In this document: positions 52,355 through 62,500 of the stretch, in pieces
Position numbering within the stretch: position 1 is the stretch's first letter
How the letters are laid out: every line of letters begins with the position of its first letter
Position numbers and translations under genes: made by a program
Assembly (NCBI RefSeq): GCF_001700315.1
Contig: NZ_MASJ01000002.1
Coordinates: 87,049 to 151,048 of the forward strand
Source of the DNA: Caryophanon tenue
GTDB taxonomy: Bacteria; Bacillota; Bacilli; Bacillales_A; Planococcaceae
DNA: 64,000 nt
Direction of reading: 5' to 3'
The notes under the pieces: model-generated
Seen by the model: the letters and a program-made list of their open reading frames with translations, nothing else
What the model was told of the DNA's origin: nothing
The model's database searches: none

Positions 52355-52407
52355 GAGGGTGTCCGTCTAGCCCGGTTCACCGGTTAAAAACGGCACCCTC
52401 TTTTTTT
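52355..52407 (+). terminator. terminator after rplQ
   Basis: GAGGGTG-T-CCG pairs with CGG-CACCCTC, enclosing CCGG-TTCA-CCGG, and is followed by seven T. The inner helix makes it larger than a simple terminator. Confidence 0.85.
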
Positions 52408-52440
52408 ACACAAAGCCAAATGATTTATACGACAATAATT

Positions 52441-52588
52441 AAGCTGAGCGTTATGATGAGCGGGCTGTTTTATACAGTGGCGTCTCGTTTAGCTCTCGCA
52501 CCTCATTCAATTAGAACACGGAATTGAGCAGCCGTGTTCTTCCTAAATGTACAAGCGCATTTCTCTGAATGAGGTGCGCGCTTTTTTA
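52441..52588 (+). ncRNA. candidate structured RNA downstream of rplQ
   Basis: Three helices can form in order: AGCTGAGCG/CGTTTAGCT (nine pairs, enclosing CTGT/ACAG); CGCACCTCATTCA/TGAATGAGGTGCG (13 pairs, 52497-52578); and inside that GAACACGG/CCGTGTTC. The 3' end has a T run after GCGCGC. An alternative helix AAGCGC/GCGCTT (52553-52583) directly before the T run would act as a terminator and is incompatible with the 13-pair stem. I do not match it to a known family. Promoter not evident. Confidence 0.45.
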
Positions 52589-52602
52589 TTCTTACATACG
52601 AC

Positions 52603-52638
52603 AAAACACTCTTCTGTTTGACAGAAGGGTGTTTTTTT
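52603..52638 (+). terminator. second terminator in the rplQ-ecfA1 spacer
   Basis: AAAACACTCTTCTGT and ACAGAAGGGTGTTTTTTT pair (one G-U) around TTG. Confidence 0.9.
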
Positions 52639-52701
52639 ATACATTGGTGCTAAAAATAGGCTGATGTGTGACGACACAAGCATCAACTTCAGAAAAGCTA
52701 G

Positions 52702-52765
52702 CGATGTTTTTATGCGACGAGGTACGACAGGAGCATAAGCAGATAAAAGTAAAAGAGGAACATCG
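52702..52765. repeat. nested inverted repeat
   Basis: CGATGTT pairs with AACATCG at the ends. Inside, TTATGC pairs with GCATAA. No coding frame covers it. Purpose unknown. Confidence 0.35.
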
Positions 52766-52782
52766 TATTTGCCATAAGCGAA

Positions 52783-52808
52783 GCGTATCCGCTATGTGGC
52801 GTAGCACC
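52783..52808. repeat. short dispersed repeat, copy B
   Basis: It matches copy A at 31169-31193 over about 25 bases with only a few differences, and has the same imperfect palindrome. Confidence 0.45.
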
Positions 52809-52958
52809 TACAGCACAACCGTAATCCGTTTTTATATTGTAGAATGACATCAATCGTATTTAAGGGTGGCATGCATGTTGAAAACAGTGTAAGTTAGTAT
52901 TTAGAACAGTTTTGAGCTGAGCTAGTAGAGATGAGAAGAGAAAAGGAGACAAACGGTT

Positions 52959-53804
52959 ATGGCAGAAATTTTATCACTCAATGCAGTGTCATTTTCATAT
53001 ACACCTGATGAGCCTGAAAAGCGTAAAGCAGTCGATACAGTGAGCTTTTCGATTCAACGAGGAGAATGGATTGCGATTGTCGGGCATAACGGCTCAGGGA
53101 AGTCAACAATGGCAAAATTGATGAATGGCTTACTCGTTCCAACAGAGGGCGATATTCGTTTTAACCAAGAAGTATTAACGGAACATAATTTATGGGATGT
53201 GCGCTCACAAATGGGCATGGTATTCCAAAATCCTGATAATCAATTTGTCGGTGCAACCGTGCAAGACGATGTCGCATTTGCACTTGAAAATAATGGCGTA
53301 CCTTTTGAGGAAATGGTTGGACGTGTACATGAGGCGCTTCAGCAAGTACGTATGGACGGTTTTTTAGACCATGAGCCTCACCATCTATCCGGTGGGCAAA
53401 AGCAACGTGTAGCGATTGCAGGGGCGCTTGCATTACGTCCGAAACTACTGATCTTAGATGAATCAACATCAATGCTTGATCCACAAGGACGCCAAGAAGT
53501 ATTACAAACGGTCATGCAGCTACGTGAAGAAACAGGCTTAACGGTTATTTCGATTACGCATGATTTAGAAGAAGCAATGCTCGCAGACCGCGTATTATTT
53601 ATGAATGATGGGAAGAAGCATGCGGAAGGAACACCTGAGCAAATTTTTGCTTTAGGTGATGAGTTGACGGCGCTTGGCTTAGACTTACCATTCGCGTATA
53701 AACTGTCACGCCTCTTACAAGAGAACGGAGTGGCACTGCAAGGACAACATCTTACAGAAGAAGAGCTGGTGAATGATATATGGACATCAAACTTCAACAA
53801 GTAG
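52959..53804 (+). CDS. ecfA1: energy-coupling factor transporter ATP-binding protein EcfA1
   Basis: One of two ATPases of the shared ECF vitamin/metal transporter module. The 281-residue protein has Walker [11 protein letters not shown], signature [15 protein letters not shown] and Walker [13 protein letters not shown]. The Ser in place of the usual Pro (DES) is typical of EcfA1. The next gene overlaps by 25 bases. The substrate-binding S components lie elsewhere. Confidence 0.95.
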   Translation: MAEILSLNAVSFSYTPDEPEKRKAVDTVSFSIQRGEWIAIVGHNGSGKSTMAKLMNGLLVPTEGDIRFNQEVLTEHNLWDVRSQMGMVFQNPDNQFVGATVQDDVAFALENNGVPFEEMVGRVHEALQQVRMDGFLDHEPHHLSGGQKQRVAIAGALALRPKLLILDESTSMLDPQGRQEVLQTVMQLREETGLTVISITHDLEEAMLADRVLFMNDGKKHAEGTPEQIFALGDELTALGLDLPFAYKLSRLLQENGVALQGQHLTEEELVNDIWTSNFNK

Positions 53805-54649
53805 CGTATGCCTATGCGCAAGGCACGCCATTTGAAAAGCGCGCATTATTCGATGTGAATTTAGCGATTACATCCGGCACATACCAGGCGATAATTGGAC
53901 ATACAGGTTCGGGGAAATCGACCGTGTTACAGCATTTCAATGCGTTATTACGTCCAACTGCTGGCCAAGTGGTGCTTGGGAGCCGCGTTATCGAGGCTGG
54001 AAAGAAGCAAAAGAACTTAAAAGAAGTACGTCAAAAGGTCGGCATTGTATTTCAGTTTCCTGAACACCAATTATTTGAGGAAACGGTATTAAAAGATATT
54101 ATGTTCGGACCTATGAACTTCGGTGTAAGCGCAGAACAAGCTGAAAAACGTGCACGTGAATTAATCACGCTAGTCGGCTTGCCAGACAGCGTATTAGAAA
54201 AGTCACCGTTTGATCTGTCCGGGGGGCAAATGCGTCGTGTAGCGATTGCAGGGGTGCTTGCGATGCAGCCTGACGTCATTGTATTAGATGAGCCGACAGC
54301 AGGGCTTGACCCACGTGGACAGCGTGAAATAATGGATATGTTTTATGCGCTGCATAAAGAGCGCGGCTTAACGACGATTTTAGTGACACATAGTATGGAA
54401 GATGCGGCACGTTATGCGGACGAAATTGCTATTATGCATGAGGGACGTTGTGTATTATCAGGGACACCGACAGCGCTATTTAGCGATGTAGAACGTTTGC
54501 GACAGTATCGTTTAGAAGTGCCACGGTTAGTCGCTTTCCAGCATAAAATTGAGCAACTTATCGGACAAAAGTTTCCAGAACTATCACTGACCGAGGAACA
54601 ATTTGCGAAGCAGTTAGCAGCAATTACGAAAGCAGGTGAGCGCTTATGA
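53780..54649 (+). CDS. ecfA2: energy-coupling factor transporter ATP-binding protein EcfA2
   Basis: The 289-residue partner ATPase has Walker [12 protein letters not shown] loop [11 protein letters not shown], signature [15 protein letters not shown] and Walker [13 protein letters not shown]. It heterodimerises with EcfA1. Overlaps on both sides (25 bases with ecfA1, four with ecfT) indicate translational coupling. Confidence 0.95.
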   Translation: MDIKLQQVAYAYAQGTPFEKRALFDVNLAITSGTYQAIIGHTGSGKSTVLQHFNALLRPTAGQVVLGSRVIEAGKKQKNLKEVRQKVGIVFQFPEHQLFEETVLKDIMFGPMNFGVSAEQAEKRARELITLVGLPDSVLEKSPFDLSGGQMRRVAIAGVLAMQPDVIVLDEPTAGLDPRGQREIMDMFYALHKERGLTTILVTHSMEDAARYADEIAIMHEGRCVLSGTPTALFSDVERLRQYRLEVPRLVAFQHKIEQLIGQKFPELSLTEEQFAKQLAAITKAGERL

Positions 54650-55443
54650 TGGAGAAGATGATTTTTGGTCGCTTCATTCCGGGTGAATCATTTGTCCACA
54701 AACTAGATCCACGCGCGAAACTATTATTTGTATTTGCATTTATCGTTATTGTATTCATTGCGAATAACGCGCTTACGTACGGCTTGCTTGTCGCATTTAC
54801 ACTGGTGGTCATTTTAATGAGCCGCATTAAGCCATATTTTTTAATAAATGGCTTGAAGCCTGTGCTGTTTTTAATGATTTTTACATTTTTAATTCATATC
54901 CTGTTTACAAAAGAAGGCGATTTATTATTTGAGCTAGGTTTTGTCAAGGTGTATGAAGAAGGGCTACGCCAAGGTATTTTTATTTCACTACGCTTTTTAG
55001 TACTCGTATTTATGACGACAATTTTAACATTAACCACATCACCGATTTCGATTACGGACGGCTTAGAAGTATTGTTAAATCCGCTAAAGAAAGTGAAGTT
55101 TCCTGTGCATGAACTTGCACTTATGATGTCAATTGCACTGCGCTTTATTCCAACATTAATGGATGAAACCGATAAAATTATGAAAGCACAAATGGCGCGT
55201 GGCTCGGATTTAAGTGCCGGCTCGTTAAAGGACCGCATTAAAGCTGTTGTACCGTTATTAGTGCCGCTATTTGTCAGCGCGTTTAAACGTGCCGAAGATT
55301 TAGCAACCGCAATGGAAGTACGTGGCTATAAAGGTGGCGAAGGGCGTACACGCTATCGTCAGCTGAAGTGGCAACTGAAGGATACATTGATTTTAGTGTT
55401 CTTAGTCGTATTCGCGGCGGGATTATGGATGTTACGAGGATAA
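54646..55443 (+). CDS. ecfT: energy-coupling factor transporter transmembrane protein EcfT
   Basis: The 265-residue membrane scaffold has about five spans and the two coupling-helix motifs with A-R-G (KAQMARGSDL) and the related EVRGYKGGEGRT that contact the ATPases. It completes the ECF module. Its stop overlaps the truA start region. Confidence 0.95.
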   Translation: MMEKMIFGRFIPGESFVHKLDPRAKLLFVFAFIVIVFIANNALTYGLLVAFTLVVILMSRIKPYFLINGLKPVLFLMIFTFLIHILFTKEGDLLFELGFVKVYEEGLRQGIFISLRFLVLVFMTTILTLTTSPISITDGLEVLLNPLKKVKFPVHELALMMSIALRFIPTLMDETDKIMKAQMARGSDLSAGSLKDRIKAVVPLLVPLFVSAFKRAEDLATAMEVRGYKGGEGRTRYRQLKWQLKDTLILVFLVVFAAGLWMLRG

Positions 55444-55445
55444 TG

Positions 55446-56186
55446 ATGAGACGATTAAAAATGATAATTAGTTATGACGGGACGAGCTTCTCTGGCTATC
55501 AAGTACAGCCCGGGGAGCGCACCGTTCAGTTAGAGATTGAACAAGTATTAACGAAAATGCATAAAGGTACGCCGGTAAAGATTATTGCTAGTGGACGTAC
55601 GGATGCGCGTGTACATGCAACGGGGCAAGTGATCCATTTTGATACGACGCTAACGATACCAATAGACAGCTATATGAAAGCATTAAATGTACAGCTACCG
55701 CGTGATATTCGCGTGTTAGCATGTGAGGAAGTAGCAAGTGACTTCCACGCGCGTTATAGCGTCAGTGGCAAGCGCTACCGTTACATTTGGCATTTTGCAG
55801 CGATACAAAGTCCGTTTCGTCGTCATTACACGACAGAGACAAACGGCATTGTCCCGAATATTGAATTAATGCGTGAAGCTGCTGCCTATATTGTCGGAGA
55901 GCATGATTTTTCTTGCTTTTGTGCGGCAAATACAAGCGTACAAGATAAAGTACGCACGGTGCATAGCTTAACGTTTGAAATACACGGTGAAGAGCTGCAT
56001 ATGGTAATTGAAGGGAATGGCTTCTTATATAATATGGTACGGATTATAGCTGGTACTTTATGGGAAGTAGGAACGGAAAAGAGAACGCCACAAAATGTAC
56101 AAAAAATAATCGAAAGTATGGACAGAAAAACGGCTGGAAAAACAGCTCCGCCTCATGGATTATACTTAGAAAAGGTATATTACTAG
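55446..56186 (+). CDS. truA: tRNA pseudouridine(38-40) synthase TruA
   Basis: TruA makes pseudouridine at positions 38-40 of tRNA anticodon stems. The catalytic Asp lies in SGRTDARVHATGQV at ~55. SGKRYRYIWH and GNGFLYNMVRIIAGTLWEVG are family segments. The start lies among ATG 55443, 55446 and 55461. GAGG upstream favours 55443/55446 (246-247 residues). An open frame from 55368 inside ecfT is rejected. Confidence 0.95.
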   Translation: MRRLKMIISYDGTSFSGYQVQPGERTVQLEIEQVLTKMHKGTPVKIIASGRTDARVHATGQVIHFDTTLTIPIDSYMKALNVQLPRDIRVLACEEVASDFHARYSVSGKRYRYIWHFAAIQSPFRRHYTTETNGIVPNIELMREAAAYIVGEHDFSCFCAANTSVQDKVRTVHSLTFEIHGEELHMVIEGNGFLYNMVRIIAGTLWEVGTEKRTPQNVQKIIESMDRKTAGKTAPPHGLYLEKVYY

Positions 56187-56187
56187 G

Positions 56188-56221
56188 CATCTGACAACTT
56201 CTCCAGGTGTTTTGTTTTTTT
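56188..56221 (+). terminator. terminator after truA
   Basis: CATCTG pairs with CAGGTG (one G-U) followed by TTTTGTTTTTTT. Confidence 0.65.
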
Positions 56222-56223
56222 GC

Positions 56224-56252
56224 TTGACTTTGTTTTAGATTCGTTATAAGAT
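56224..56252 (+). promoter_or_regulatory. rplM-rpsI promoter
   Basis: TTGACT is 17 bases before TAAGAT. The same -10 is used before rplJ and at the second rRNA promoter. Confidence 0.7.
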
Positions 56253-56254
56253 GA

Positions 56255-56335
56255 TGTATGGTATTTTCATTACCACCACAAATAAGCCCCGAAAACTTAT
56301 CAGTGTAACTAATGAAAAATAACGGTAATCATATC
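56255..56335 (+). promoter_or_regulatory. L13 leader
   Basis: ATTTTCATTA (56263-56272) pairs with TAATGAAAAAT (56310-56320), enclosing ATAAG-CCCCGAAAA-CTTAT. Position and shape match the ribosomal protein L13 leader of Bacillota, thought to mediate autoregulation. Confidence 0.75.
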
Positions 56336-56353
56336 GATTAGGAGGATATATAC

Positions 56354-56791
56354 ATGCGTACAACATTCATGGCTAAAGGTCACGAAGTAGAACGTAAATG
56401 GTTAGTAATCGACGCTGAAGGCCAAACACTTGGTCGTTTAGCTTCTGAAGTAGCTGCTATCTTACGTGGTAAACATAAACCAACATTCACACCAAACGTT
56501 GACACAGGTGATCACGTGATCATCATCAACGCAGAAAAAATCGAGTTAACAGGTAATAAATTACAAGGTAAAATTTACTACCGTCACACTCAATTCGCAG
56601 GCGGCTTAAAACAACGCACAGCTGGCGAAATGAAAGAAAAATACCCAACTCAAATGCTTGAGTTAGCAATCAAAGGGATGCTTCCAAAGAACTCTTTAGG
56701 CCGTAAAATGTTTGGTAAATTAAACGTTTATACTGGTTCTGAGCACCCACACGCAGCACAAAAACCAGAAGCTTATGAGCTTCGCGGATAA
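56354..56791 (+). CDS. rplM: 50S ribosomal protein L13
   Basis: The 145-residue L13 begins [20 protein letters not shown] and has [17 protein letters not shown] and [20 protein letters not shown] segments. AGGAGG upstream. It is co-transcribed with rpsI. Confidence 0.97.
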   Translation: MRTTFMAKGHEVERKWLVIDAEGQTLGRLASEVAAILRGKHKPTFTPNVDTGDHVIIINAEKIELTGNKLQGKIYYRHTQFAGGLKQRTAGEMKEKYPTQMLELAIKGMLPKNSLGRKMFGKLNVYTGSEHPHAAQKPEAYELRG

Positions 56792-56812
56792 TAATAAAAG
56801 GAGGATACAACC

Positions 56813-57205
56813 TTGGCACAAGTTCAATACATCGGCACAGGTCGCCGTAAAAGTTCAGTAGCCCGCGTACGTTTAGTACCAGGCGAAGGCACAATCGTAA
56901 TCAACAAGCGTGATATCACTGAGTACGTTCCATTTGAAACGTTACGTGAAATCATTAAACAACCATTAGTAGCAACTGAAACTGTAGGAAGCTACGATAT
57001 CCACGTAAACGTTAACGGTGGTGGATACACTGGTCAAGCTGGCGCAATCCGTCACGGTATCGCTCGCGCGTTACTACAAGTTGACCCAGCATTCCGTCCA
57101 GTATTAAAAGCAGCTGGATTCTTAACTCGTGACGCTCGTATGAAAGAACGTAAAAAATACGGTCTTAAAGGCGCTCGTCGTGCACCTCAATTCTCTAAAC
57201 GTTAA
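56813..57205 (+). CDS. rpsI: 30S ribosomal protein S9
   Basis: The 130-residue S9 starts with TTG ([20 protein letters not shown]) preceded by AAAGGAGG, and ends [14 protein letters not shown], the tail that touches P-site tRNA. Confidence 0.97.
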   Translation: MAQVQYIGTGRRKSSVARVRLVPGEGTIVINKRDITEYVPFETLREIIKQPLVATETVGSYDIHVNVNGGGYTGQAGAIRHGIARALLQVDPAFRPVLKAAGFLTRDARMKERKKYGLKGARRAPQFSKR

Positions 57206-57226
57206 TTTTGGTTTGTACAGAGTTTC

Positions 57227-57264
57227 AAAACACGTTCCGACATTTGTCGGAGCGTGTTTTTTTT
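57227..57264 (+). terminator. terminator after rpsI
   Basis: AAAACACGTTCCGAC pairs with GTCGGAGCGTGTTTT around ATTT, and T residues continue. Confidence 0.95.
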
Positions 57265-57499
57265 ATTGCTTATTATTTATCGAAACATCTGCAATACATG
57301 TTCATCTATATTTTTTCGGAAAAGTATAGATAAAACTGTGTCGAAAAAGGCGAAGGATAACAATGGCAATCATCATCCGTATTCAAAAAGGTAGTGTAGA
57401 AGTTCCGCTGCATGCTAGCAGTTGATTGAGAAACTTTTTTACGCGCACGAAAGCCTTTTCATTTCTGAAACATATCATAGTAGAATGGCGATATAGTTA

Positions 57500-57508
57500 T
57501 GCTATAAT
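57500..57508 (+). promoter_or_regulatory. salA promoter, extended -10
   Basis: TGCTATAAT is a perfect extended -10. The -35 is weak. It lies 36 bases before the gene. Confidence 0.6.
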
Positions 57509-57543
57509 AAAACCTATCAAACAGATTTAGGGGAGTGTTTTAC

Positions 57544-58599
57544 TTGATTAACGAGCAACAAGTCCGTGAAATTCTTGGTCAATTAGAAGATCCGTTTTTA
57601 CATAGAACGTTACAAGAAACTGACGGCATTTTAAATGTTTCAATTAAAGAAGAAAAAAATCACGTAAGCGTAAAAATCGCTATTACGAAAACAAATACAC
57701 CAGAACAAATGCAACTGCAAATGAAAGTTGTTGAAAAGTTAAAAGAGGCGGGTGCCAACACGGTAGGTATTCGTTTTGAAGAGCTTTCAAAAGAACAGCT
57801 TGAAAAATTCCGCGGACAAGCAACGGAATCAGAAGCACAAGATATTTTATCACCATTATCAAAAGTACAATTTATTTCAATTGCTTCTGGTAAAGGCGGC
57901 GTAGGTAAATCAACGGTGTCAGTAAACTTAGCAGTTGCTTTAGCGCGTCTAGGCAAAAAAGTGGCGTTAATTGATGCAGATATTTACGGCTTCAGCGTAC
58001 CGGATATGATGGGTGTACAAGAAATGCCAGTTGTGAAAAATGACCGCATTTACCCAGTTGATCGTCTAGGTGTAAAAATGATTTCAATGGGCTTCTTCGT
58101 TGAAAACAACGCACCAATCGTTTGGCGTGGACCAATGCTTGGGAAAGTATTAGACCAATTCTTCCGCGATGTAGAGTGGGGAGATATTGATTACTTATTA
58201 TTAGACTTACCACCAGGTACAGGCGATATCGCACTTGATATTCACCAAATGTTACCGGCTTCAAAAGAAATCGTAGTTACAACACCGCACCCAACAGCAG
58301 CATTTGTTGCGGCACGTGCAGGGGCGATGGCTCTTCAAACAGATCACGAAATTTTAGGTGTTGTTGAAAACATGTCTTGGCATGAGTCAAAAACAGGTGA
58401 ACGTGAATATGTATTCGGTAAAGGCGGCGGACCAAAGCTTGCTGAAGAATTACGTACAGAGTTACTTGGTCAAATTCCATTAGGACAACCAGATTGGAAT
58501 GACGAAGACTTTGCACCATCTGTATATGCAGAAAACCATCCAACAGGTCAGTTATACTTAAACATTGCACAAAATGTTATTAATAAACTAACGAAATAA
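57544..58599 (+). CDS. salA: Mrp/NBP35-family P-loop ATPase, SalA/ApbC
   Basis: The 351-residue protein has an N-terminal DUF59-like domain (residues ~1-85) and a Mrp ATPase domain with deviant Walker A (ASGKGGVGKSTVS, ~115), switch LIDADIYGFSVPDM and LLLDLPPGTGDIALDIHQML. The family acts as iron-sulphur carrier. In Bacillus the gene at this place is salA, which lowers scoC expression. I chose TTG 57544 because AGGGGAG lies eight bases upstream and homology begins there. GTG 57535 is inside that site. Confidence 0.9.
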   Translation: MINEQQVREILGQLEDPFLHRTLQETDGILNVSIKEEKNHVSVKIAITKTNTPEQMQLQMKVVEKLKEAGANTVGIRFEELSKEQLEKFRGQATESEAQDILSPLSKVQFISIASGKGGVGKSTVSVNLAVALARLGKKVALIDADIYGFSVPDMMGVQEMPVVKNDRIYPVDRLGVKMISMGFFVENNAPIVWRGPMLGKVLDQFFRDVEWGDIDYLLLDLPPGTGDIALDIHQMLPASKEIVVTTPHPTAAFVAARAGAMALQTDHEILGVVENMSWHESKTGEREYVFGKGGGPKLAEELRTELLGQIPLGQPDWNDEDFAPSVYAENHPTGQLYLNIAQNVINKLTK

Positions 58600-58610
58600 A
58601 TTGTTTGAAC

Positions 58611-58648
58611 GCGTAGACAAGGCATGATGCTTTGTCTATGCTTTTTTT
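58611..58648 (+). terminator. terminator after salA
   Basis: GCGTAGACAAGGCAT pairs with ATGCTTTGTCTATGC around a single base or slightly opened loop, followed by seven T. Confidence 0.9.
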
Positions 58649-58745
58649 ATTGAGCGACGTTTGTTAAAATGAAACAAAGAATAGGTATTTTCGCTATATA
58701 ATAAGAACGTTTTGTCGAAATTTCACACATTAGGGGTGTTTGGGA

Positions 58746-59423
58746 ATGACTATACGGAATTTTATTAAGTTTGCGTTTTGGGGCATTTTATTAGGGGGGA
58801 GCTTAACGAGTATTGCAAGTTTATTGATACGCTGGGATATTTACGCGCCATACATACAAGCAGGAGAATTTGGGGAAGTTGTAGCAAGCTTTGTGTGGAT
58901 GTTTTTACTCGGTGTCACAATGGCTGTTATTTCGCAAGCGGGCTATTTTGCGTATTTAACGATTCATCAAATTGGTGTCGGTGTATTTAAATCGCTGACA
59001 TTATGGAATTGGGTACAAGTACTATTAATTGTTGTTGTAATTGTGGATTTAGTTGTGTTCCGTTTCTTGCCGTTTACAACGTCTTGGCAAACAGGGCTGT
59101 TTTACGGGGCATTACTATTTGTATTAATAGGTTGTTCGTTTGTAACAGCGCATCAAAAAGTAAAGCTTACGGGGAAGAAGCATATTTTTATCCCGTCATT
59201 ATTTTTTATGATTGTGGTCACAACGCTGGAGTGGACGATTGCATTAATGGGGCGTGACGTCAATATTGATAGCTACGTGGCACTTTTATTATTCCCGCTC
59301 GTTGCGGTCAATGCGTACCAGTTACTTGTCTTGCCAAAATACAATGCGATGTCGGAGCGTGACCGTCTTCGTTTAGCAGAGCGTAAAGCCGCGCGTAAAC
59401 AACAGGAGAATGCACAAGCCTAA
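58746..59423 (+). CDS. kbaA: KinB-signalling pathway activation protein KbaA
   Basis: The 225-residue membrane protein has about six spans and a basic C-terminal tail (RLAERKAARKQQENAQA). It resembles KbaA (FWGILLGGSLTSIASLLI near the start), needed in B. subtilis for KinB input to the sporulation phosphorelay. I chose ATG 58746 with AGGGGTG seven bases upstream. gerD, which separates salA and kbaA in B. subtilis, is missing. Confidence 0.85.
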   Translation: MTIRNFIKFAFWGILLGGSLTSIASLLIRWDIYAPYIQAGEFGEVVASFVWMFLLGVTMAVISQAGYFAYLTIHQIGVGVFKSLTLWNWVQVLLIVVVIVDLVVFRFLPFTTSWQTGLFYGALLFVLIGCSFVTAHQKVKLTGKKHIFIPSLFFMIVVTTLEWTIALMGRDVNIDSYVALLLFPLVAVNAYQLLVLPKYNAMSERDRLRLAERKAARKQQENAQA

Positions 59424-59436
59424 AATTATACATCTA

Positions 59437-59480
59437 AACACTCAGTAAGCATGAAAGTGCTTTCATGAGTGTTTTTTATA
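59437..59480 (+). terminator. terminator after kbaA
   Basis: AAACACT pairs with AGTGTTT, and inside it CATGAAAG pairs with CTTTCATG. A T run follows. Confidence 0.85.
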
Positions 59481-59525
59481 TGGCTCTTCTGCATGGACCT
59501 CTGATGTCGGACAACAGAATTGCTA

Positions 59526-59555
59526 TTGAAGAAAAATATTAGAGTAGTATATATT
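59526..59555 (+). promoter_or_regulatory. candidate promoter of the nuclease gene
   Basis: TTGAAG is 18 bases before TATATT. It sits between the kbaA terminator and the nuclease ribosome-binding site (GGAGG at 59576). Confidence 0.4.
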
Positions 59556-59588
59556 TTGGGTAGATTATAGCTTTGGAGGAATTTTATC

Positions 59589-62500
59589 ATGTTAAAACGT
59601 TCAACATTACGTAAATCAACACAATTTTTAGCAGCAGCTGCATTAACAGCAACAATCGTGACACCAGCTGTGCAAGCAGAAGAAGTCGTTGCCACTTCAA
59701 CAATTGCTGATGCACGTACAGCAGAAAAAGGTTCAGTCGTAACGATTCAAGGAACAATTACAACAGCACAAGGTTTCGCGGGAAGCAACGCAGCATTTTA
59801 CGTACAAGATGAAACAGGTGGTGTATTCGTATATACACGCGACACAGGTTTTGCAGTTGGCGATGTTGTTGAGATTACTGGAACAACAGATGAATACAAT
59901 GGGGAAATTCAAATTAGCGGTACACCAACAATTACGAAAGTAGCAGCAGGCGAAGCGGTTGTTGCTGAGGCTGGTTGGGTAACGGCAAATAACCAAGGAC
60001 AACTTGTGGCACTAGAGGACGTAACAATTACGGATTTAGTAGCACAAGGTGACAAAGGGACATTTGAGTTCAAAGCGACAAAGGACGGGCAAGAGCCATT
60101 AACAGTACGTGTAGATTACCGTAGTGGTTATACATATGAGCAGTTTATCGAAGCGGGCTATAATGACGGTGATATCGTAACAGTAGAAGGGATCGCAGCC
60201 AACTTTAATGGCACGTTACAACTAAAAGCTTTAGGGGATGCCTTTACATTAGTACAAGACGGTGTAGCAACAGAGAAGGAAGAAGTAGCGATTTCACCGA
60301 TTGCAGATGTACGCCATGTCGATAACGGCACAGCGGTAAAATTCCAAGGTGTTATTACGACAAAACCAGGCTTTAACGGCTCAAAAGCATTTTATGTACA
60401 AGATGAAACAGGCGGTGTATACGTTTATTCATCACATGCGGGCTTAAGTGTAGGACAAGAGGTTGTTGTGGAAGGTACACATGATATATACAATAACGAA
60501 ATTCAAATTCGTCCAACAGCGATTGAAGTAGTAGGTACGAAAGCATTACCACAACCAGTCATGACAACAGCAGAAGCATTAAACGCAGAGCACTTAGGCA
60601 AGCGCGTACAACTTGAGCAAGTAACGATTACAGAAATCGTAACAGATAGCTATGATAACTTCACATTTACGATTTTAGAAAAAGACGGCAAAACAGTACA
60701 AGTACACAATGATTCACGTGGTGGATTAACGGGCACGGAATTTAAAGCGGTGTATAAAGAAGGCGATATTGTTAATGTAACAGGTGTTGCAGGCAATTAC
60801 CGTGCAGATGACGTATTCCGCGTACAAGTAACAGGCTTGCAAGATTTCGCAGGTGAATTAACATCATCTCGTGCAAATGAATATGTAAAAGCAAATACAG
60901 CGATTGCTTTACAAACAATTTATGCAGATGCAGATATTTACTACACAACAGATGGTTCTGAACCAACGACAGAAAGTACAGTTTATAACGGCGAAATTAT
61001 GGTAGTCGAAGACATAACGATTAAAGCGTTAATTGTCCATAACGGCAAAGAAATTACACAAACATTTACGTACCAAGTAGCACCATTCCATAACGATAAA
61101 AAAATTGGTGATATTCAAGGTGCAGCACATACATCACCATTCGTAAATGATTTCGTCGAAGTAGCAGGTGTTGTGACGCATGTAGCAGATAGCGGAAACT
61201 TTGTGATTCAAGGAGAAGCGGATGGCAATAACGATACATCAGATGCGATTTATGTGGCGTACGAAGACCATGGCTTTGCGGTAGGTGATGTTGTAACGGT
61301 AGACGGGCAAGTACGTGAGCTTGGTGGTGGTACAGACTTAACGACGACGACAATTGTTGCCGAACAAGTAACAAAAACAGCAACAGCCGCATTACCAACA
61401 GCTTTATTGATTGGTGAAGATGTAAAAGCACCAGCAAAAGTGATTGATAACGACCAATTTGCAACATTTGACCCAGCAGAAGATGCTATCGATTTCTATG
61501 AATCGTTAGAAGGTATGCGTGTTGCGGTGAAAGATGCGAAAATCGTTGCGCCACAATCAGGTGGTGTTGTAACAGTTGTACCAAGTGCTATTGCGGATAC
61601 ATTAACATTTAACAACACAGGTGGCTTAAACATCGCAAAAGATAACTACAATACAGAGCGTATTTTAGTGAGCGCAGGTGTAGATGTGAAAGCAGGCGAT
61701 GCGTTTAAAGGCAATATCGTCGGTGTGATGGGGTACGATAGCGACAACTTCAAGTTATATACAACAGAAGCATTACCAGAACTAGTAGTAGCGGATGTAA
61801 CAACGGATGTGACACATATCGAGCCAGCAGCAGATAAAGTAACAGTAGCGGCTTACAATATCGAAAACTTCTCAGCCACGACAACTGCCGATAAAGTAAA
61901 AGGCATTGCGAAGCATATTGCTGAAAACTTACAAACACCAGACGTTGTGACATTAACAGAAGTACAAGATAATGACGGTTCAAAAGATACAGGTGTAACA
62001 GATGCATCTGAAAGCTACGAAGTGTTGATCGCAGCAATTAAAGAATTAACAGGTGTGGAATATAAATGGACAGATATCGCACCAGAAAATAATCAAGATG
62101 GTGGTGCACCAGGCGCAAACATTCGTCCAGGCTTCTTATATAACCCAGAGCGTGTAACATTACACGAGGGCGAAAAAGGTTCAGCAACAGATGGTGTTGA
62201 ATGGACAAATACTGGTGATTTAACATTGAATCCAGGACGTGTGATGGAGCATCAGCAAGAAAATACACGTAAAGCATTAGCAGCACAATTTACATTAAAC
62301 ACAACAGGTGAAGACTTTATCGTGATTGGTGCGCATTTAAACTCTAAAGGTGGCGACACACCATTATTCGGTAATATCCAACCAGCACAGCTACATTCAG
62401 AAGCGGAACGTGTAGCGTTAGCAACAGCCATTAATGCCTTTATTAAAAAAGGATTAGCGAAAAATAAAGATGCAAACATTATCGTTGCCGGTGATATGAA

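Larger units (their letters stand above)
52337..52958 (+). other. rplQ-ecfA1 spacer, hairpin-rich
   Basis: This 622-base gap has no convincing gene. It contains a terminator after rplQ, a candidate structured RNA, another terminator, a nested inverted repeat and copy B of a dispersed repeat (all listed). The last ~150 bases before ecfA1 show no clear promoter. TAGAAT at 52840 lacks a good -35. Confidence 0.6.
57206..57543 (+). other. rpsI-salA spacer
   Basis: Where B. subtilis has ybaJ, ybaK and cwlD, only 338 bases are present. They hold the rpsI terminator, a 20-codon open frame of doubtful value (57363-57425) and the salA promoter. Confidence 0.6.
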
